NCBI GenBank assembly: GCA_020024115.1
Contig: JAHHUF010000094.1
Coordinates: 1-6,799, forward strand
Source of the DNA: Anaerofilum sp.
GTDB taxonomy: Bacteria; Bacillota; Clostridia; Oscillospirales; Ruminococcaceae
Direction of reading: 5' to 3'
Length of the DNA stretch: 6,799 nucleotides
In this document: positions 6,081-6,799 of the stretch, in pieces
How positions within the stretch are numbered: the first letter of the stretch is position 1
Layout: each line of letters opens with the position of its first letter
Translations under genes and position numbers: made by a program
The notes under the pieces: generated by a model
Database searches by the model: none
What the model saw: the letters and a program-made list of their open reading frames with translations, nothing else
Told to the model about the DNA's origin: nothing

Positions 6081-6799
6081 TTAGTTGAAATGGAACAGGT
6101 CTGCAATGCCCTGCTCATTCAGTTTTGCACCAATGATGCATAATCTTCCAATTACATCCGCAGAACCTGTACGCAGGTTGATTTCACCCGGAACATAATC
6201 AAAATGCAGCCATTCGCCGTCTTGTCCTGCCACAATTCCTTTTGCACGCAGAACAGCACCAAACTCGCCGCTATCCAAAGAATTCAGTGCAAACTCCAGC
6301 TCTGCTTTGGTGTATTTACGGATGGTTTCTTTGCCAATGCTTGCAAAAACTTCGTCTGCATGATGATGGTCATGTCCACAGCCGCAACCTTCCTCATGGT
6401 GATGATGCTCATGTCCACAGCCGCAAGCAGCAGACTCTTTCACTTCCTTTTCCCAGTTCTGACGAGTCTGTGCAGCCTGCAAAATCTGCTTGCCGTCCAA
6501 CTCATCCCAAGGGGTAGTGATAATTGCAGCAGTTTCGTTATGAGCACGCAGCAGTTCCAAAGTTTTTTCCAATTTTTCCTGAGAAATGTTTTGAGTGCGG
6601 CTCAAAACGATAACTTGTGCATGTTCAATCTGGTCATTGTAAAACTCACCAAAGTTTTTGGTATACATTTTCACTTTATTTGCATCTGCAACGGTTACAA
6701 AACTGCCCAGCTCCACCTGTTCCAGTTCATTTGCAACCTGTTCTACTGCACGGATTACATCGCTCAATTTTCCCACACCGGATGGCTCAATCAAAACAC
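6081..6799 (-). CDS. CobW-type metal-chaperone GTPase, 5' part outside the window
   Basis: The frame is open to the right edge. The first visible residues are VLIEPSGVGKLSDV, the Walker B-like segment of CobW/COG0523 proteins, so about 80-100 N-terminal residues with Walker A lie outside. The codon at 6792-6794 is TTG inside that conserved motif and is not a start. The G4 position reads VLSRTQ rather than NKxD. A Cys/His-rich linker follows at 6353-6425: CGCGHEHHHH, then CGCGHDHHH, likely binding Zn, Ni or Co. The CobW_C domain then runs from FASIGKETIRKYTKAEL to the end, with VLRAKGIVAG and WLHFDYVPGE as typical features. COG0523 GTPases insert metal into, or hand it to, client proteins, often under zinc limitation. 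The client is not identifiable. It is followed 12 nt later by the DUF1980-fused homolog, probably its partner. Confidence 0.93.
   Translation of the reverse strand, partial: VLIEPSGVGKLSDVIRAVEQVANELEQVELGSFVTVADANKVKMYTKNFGEFYNDQIEHAQVIVLSRTQNISQEKLEKTLELLRAHNETAAIITTPWDELDGKQILQAAQTRQNWEKEVKESAACGCGHEHHHHEEGCGCGHDHHHADEVFASIGKETIRKYTKAELEFALNSLDSGEFGAVLRAKGIVAGQDGEWLHFDYVPGEINLRTGSADVIGRLCIIGAKLNEQGIADLFHFN
6348..6425 (-). repeat. Two in-frame 39-bp tandem units encoding CGCGHxHHH
   Basis: Two adjacent 13-codon units (6425-6387 and 6386-6348) encode CGCGHEHHHHEEG and CGCGHDHHHADEV. An 18-bp core is identical in both, at 6409-6426 and 6370-6387. This points to a fairly recent internal duplication or slippage within the metal-binding linker of the CobW-type protein. 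Confidence 0.85.

Noticed and set aside
6081..6794. Treating the CobW-type gene as complete with a start at 6794
   Set aside because: The codon at 6794 is a TTG inside the conserved VLIEPSG motif, the Walker A domain is missing, and the frame continues to the window edge.
1..6799. CRISPR array, tRNA/rRNA, insertion sequence or prophage attachment site
   Set aside because: No spaced direct repeats, cloverleaf, transposase or flanking duplications were seen. The only repeat is the coding 39-bp pair, and a lone endolysin-like gene is not enough to call a prophage.

Overview
The window looks like chromosome from a moderately low-GC Gram-positive of the Clostridia (Oscillospiraceae/Lachnospiraceae-like). 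The reasons are strong AGGAGG-type ribosome-binding sites, tightly packed genes, a short single-span signal peptidase I and the protein families present. The genus cannot be named from the sequence alone.

Layout. Eight genes run leftward on the minus strand as one dense array. In transcription order they are: (1) a CobW-type metal-chaperone GTPase, cut by the right edge, with a duplicated Cys/His metal-binding motif; (2) a second, divergent CobW-like P-loop protein whose C-terminal third resembles the YcgQ/DUF1980 (TIGR03943) domain; (3) signal peptidase I (lepB); (4) a MATE efflux transporter; (5) a CPBP-family intramembrane protease; (6) tRNA adenosine deaminase (tadA); (7) an SDR reductase, FabG-like and possibly the EF-P-modifying YmfI type; (8) a GH25 lysozyme-like protein. 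Gaps are 12, 15, 47 and 15 nt, then overlaps of 8 and 19 nt, then an 82-nt gap before the GH25 gene. The only gap with obvious structure is this last one, where a long hairpin followed by a U run occupies the GH25 ribosome-binding site. At the left edge the last codons of a probable plus-strand gene converge on the array, and a shared near-perfect hairpin terminator separates the two.

How the genes may work together. The first two genes look like a metal-homeostasis pair: a GTPase with a metal-binding strip, and a partner that has lost the CobW Cys motif but gained a DUF1980-like domain. lepB, MATE and CPBP are envelope functions with no evident shared pathway. tadA and the SDR gene are translationally coupled and may both serve decoding. 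GH25 sits behind the hairpin and may be expressed separately.

There is no RNA gene, CRISPR array, insertion sequence or attachment site that I can support. No stretch longer than about 85 bases lacks a gene. The most unusual items are the CobW/DUF1980-like fusion and the terminator-like hairpin over the GH25 start.
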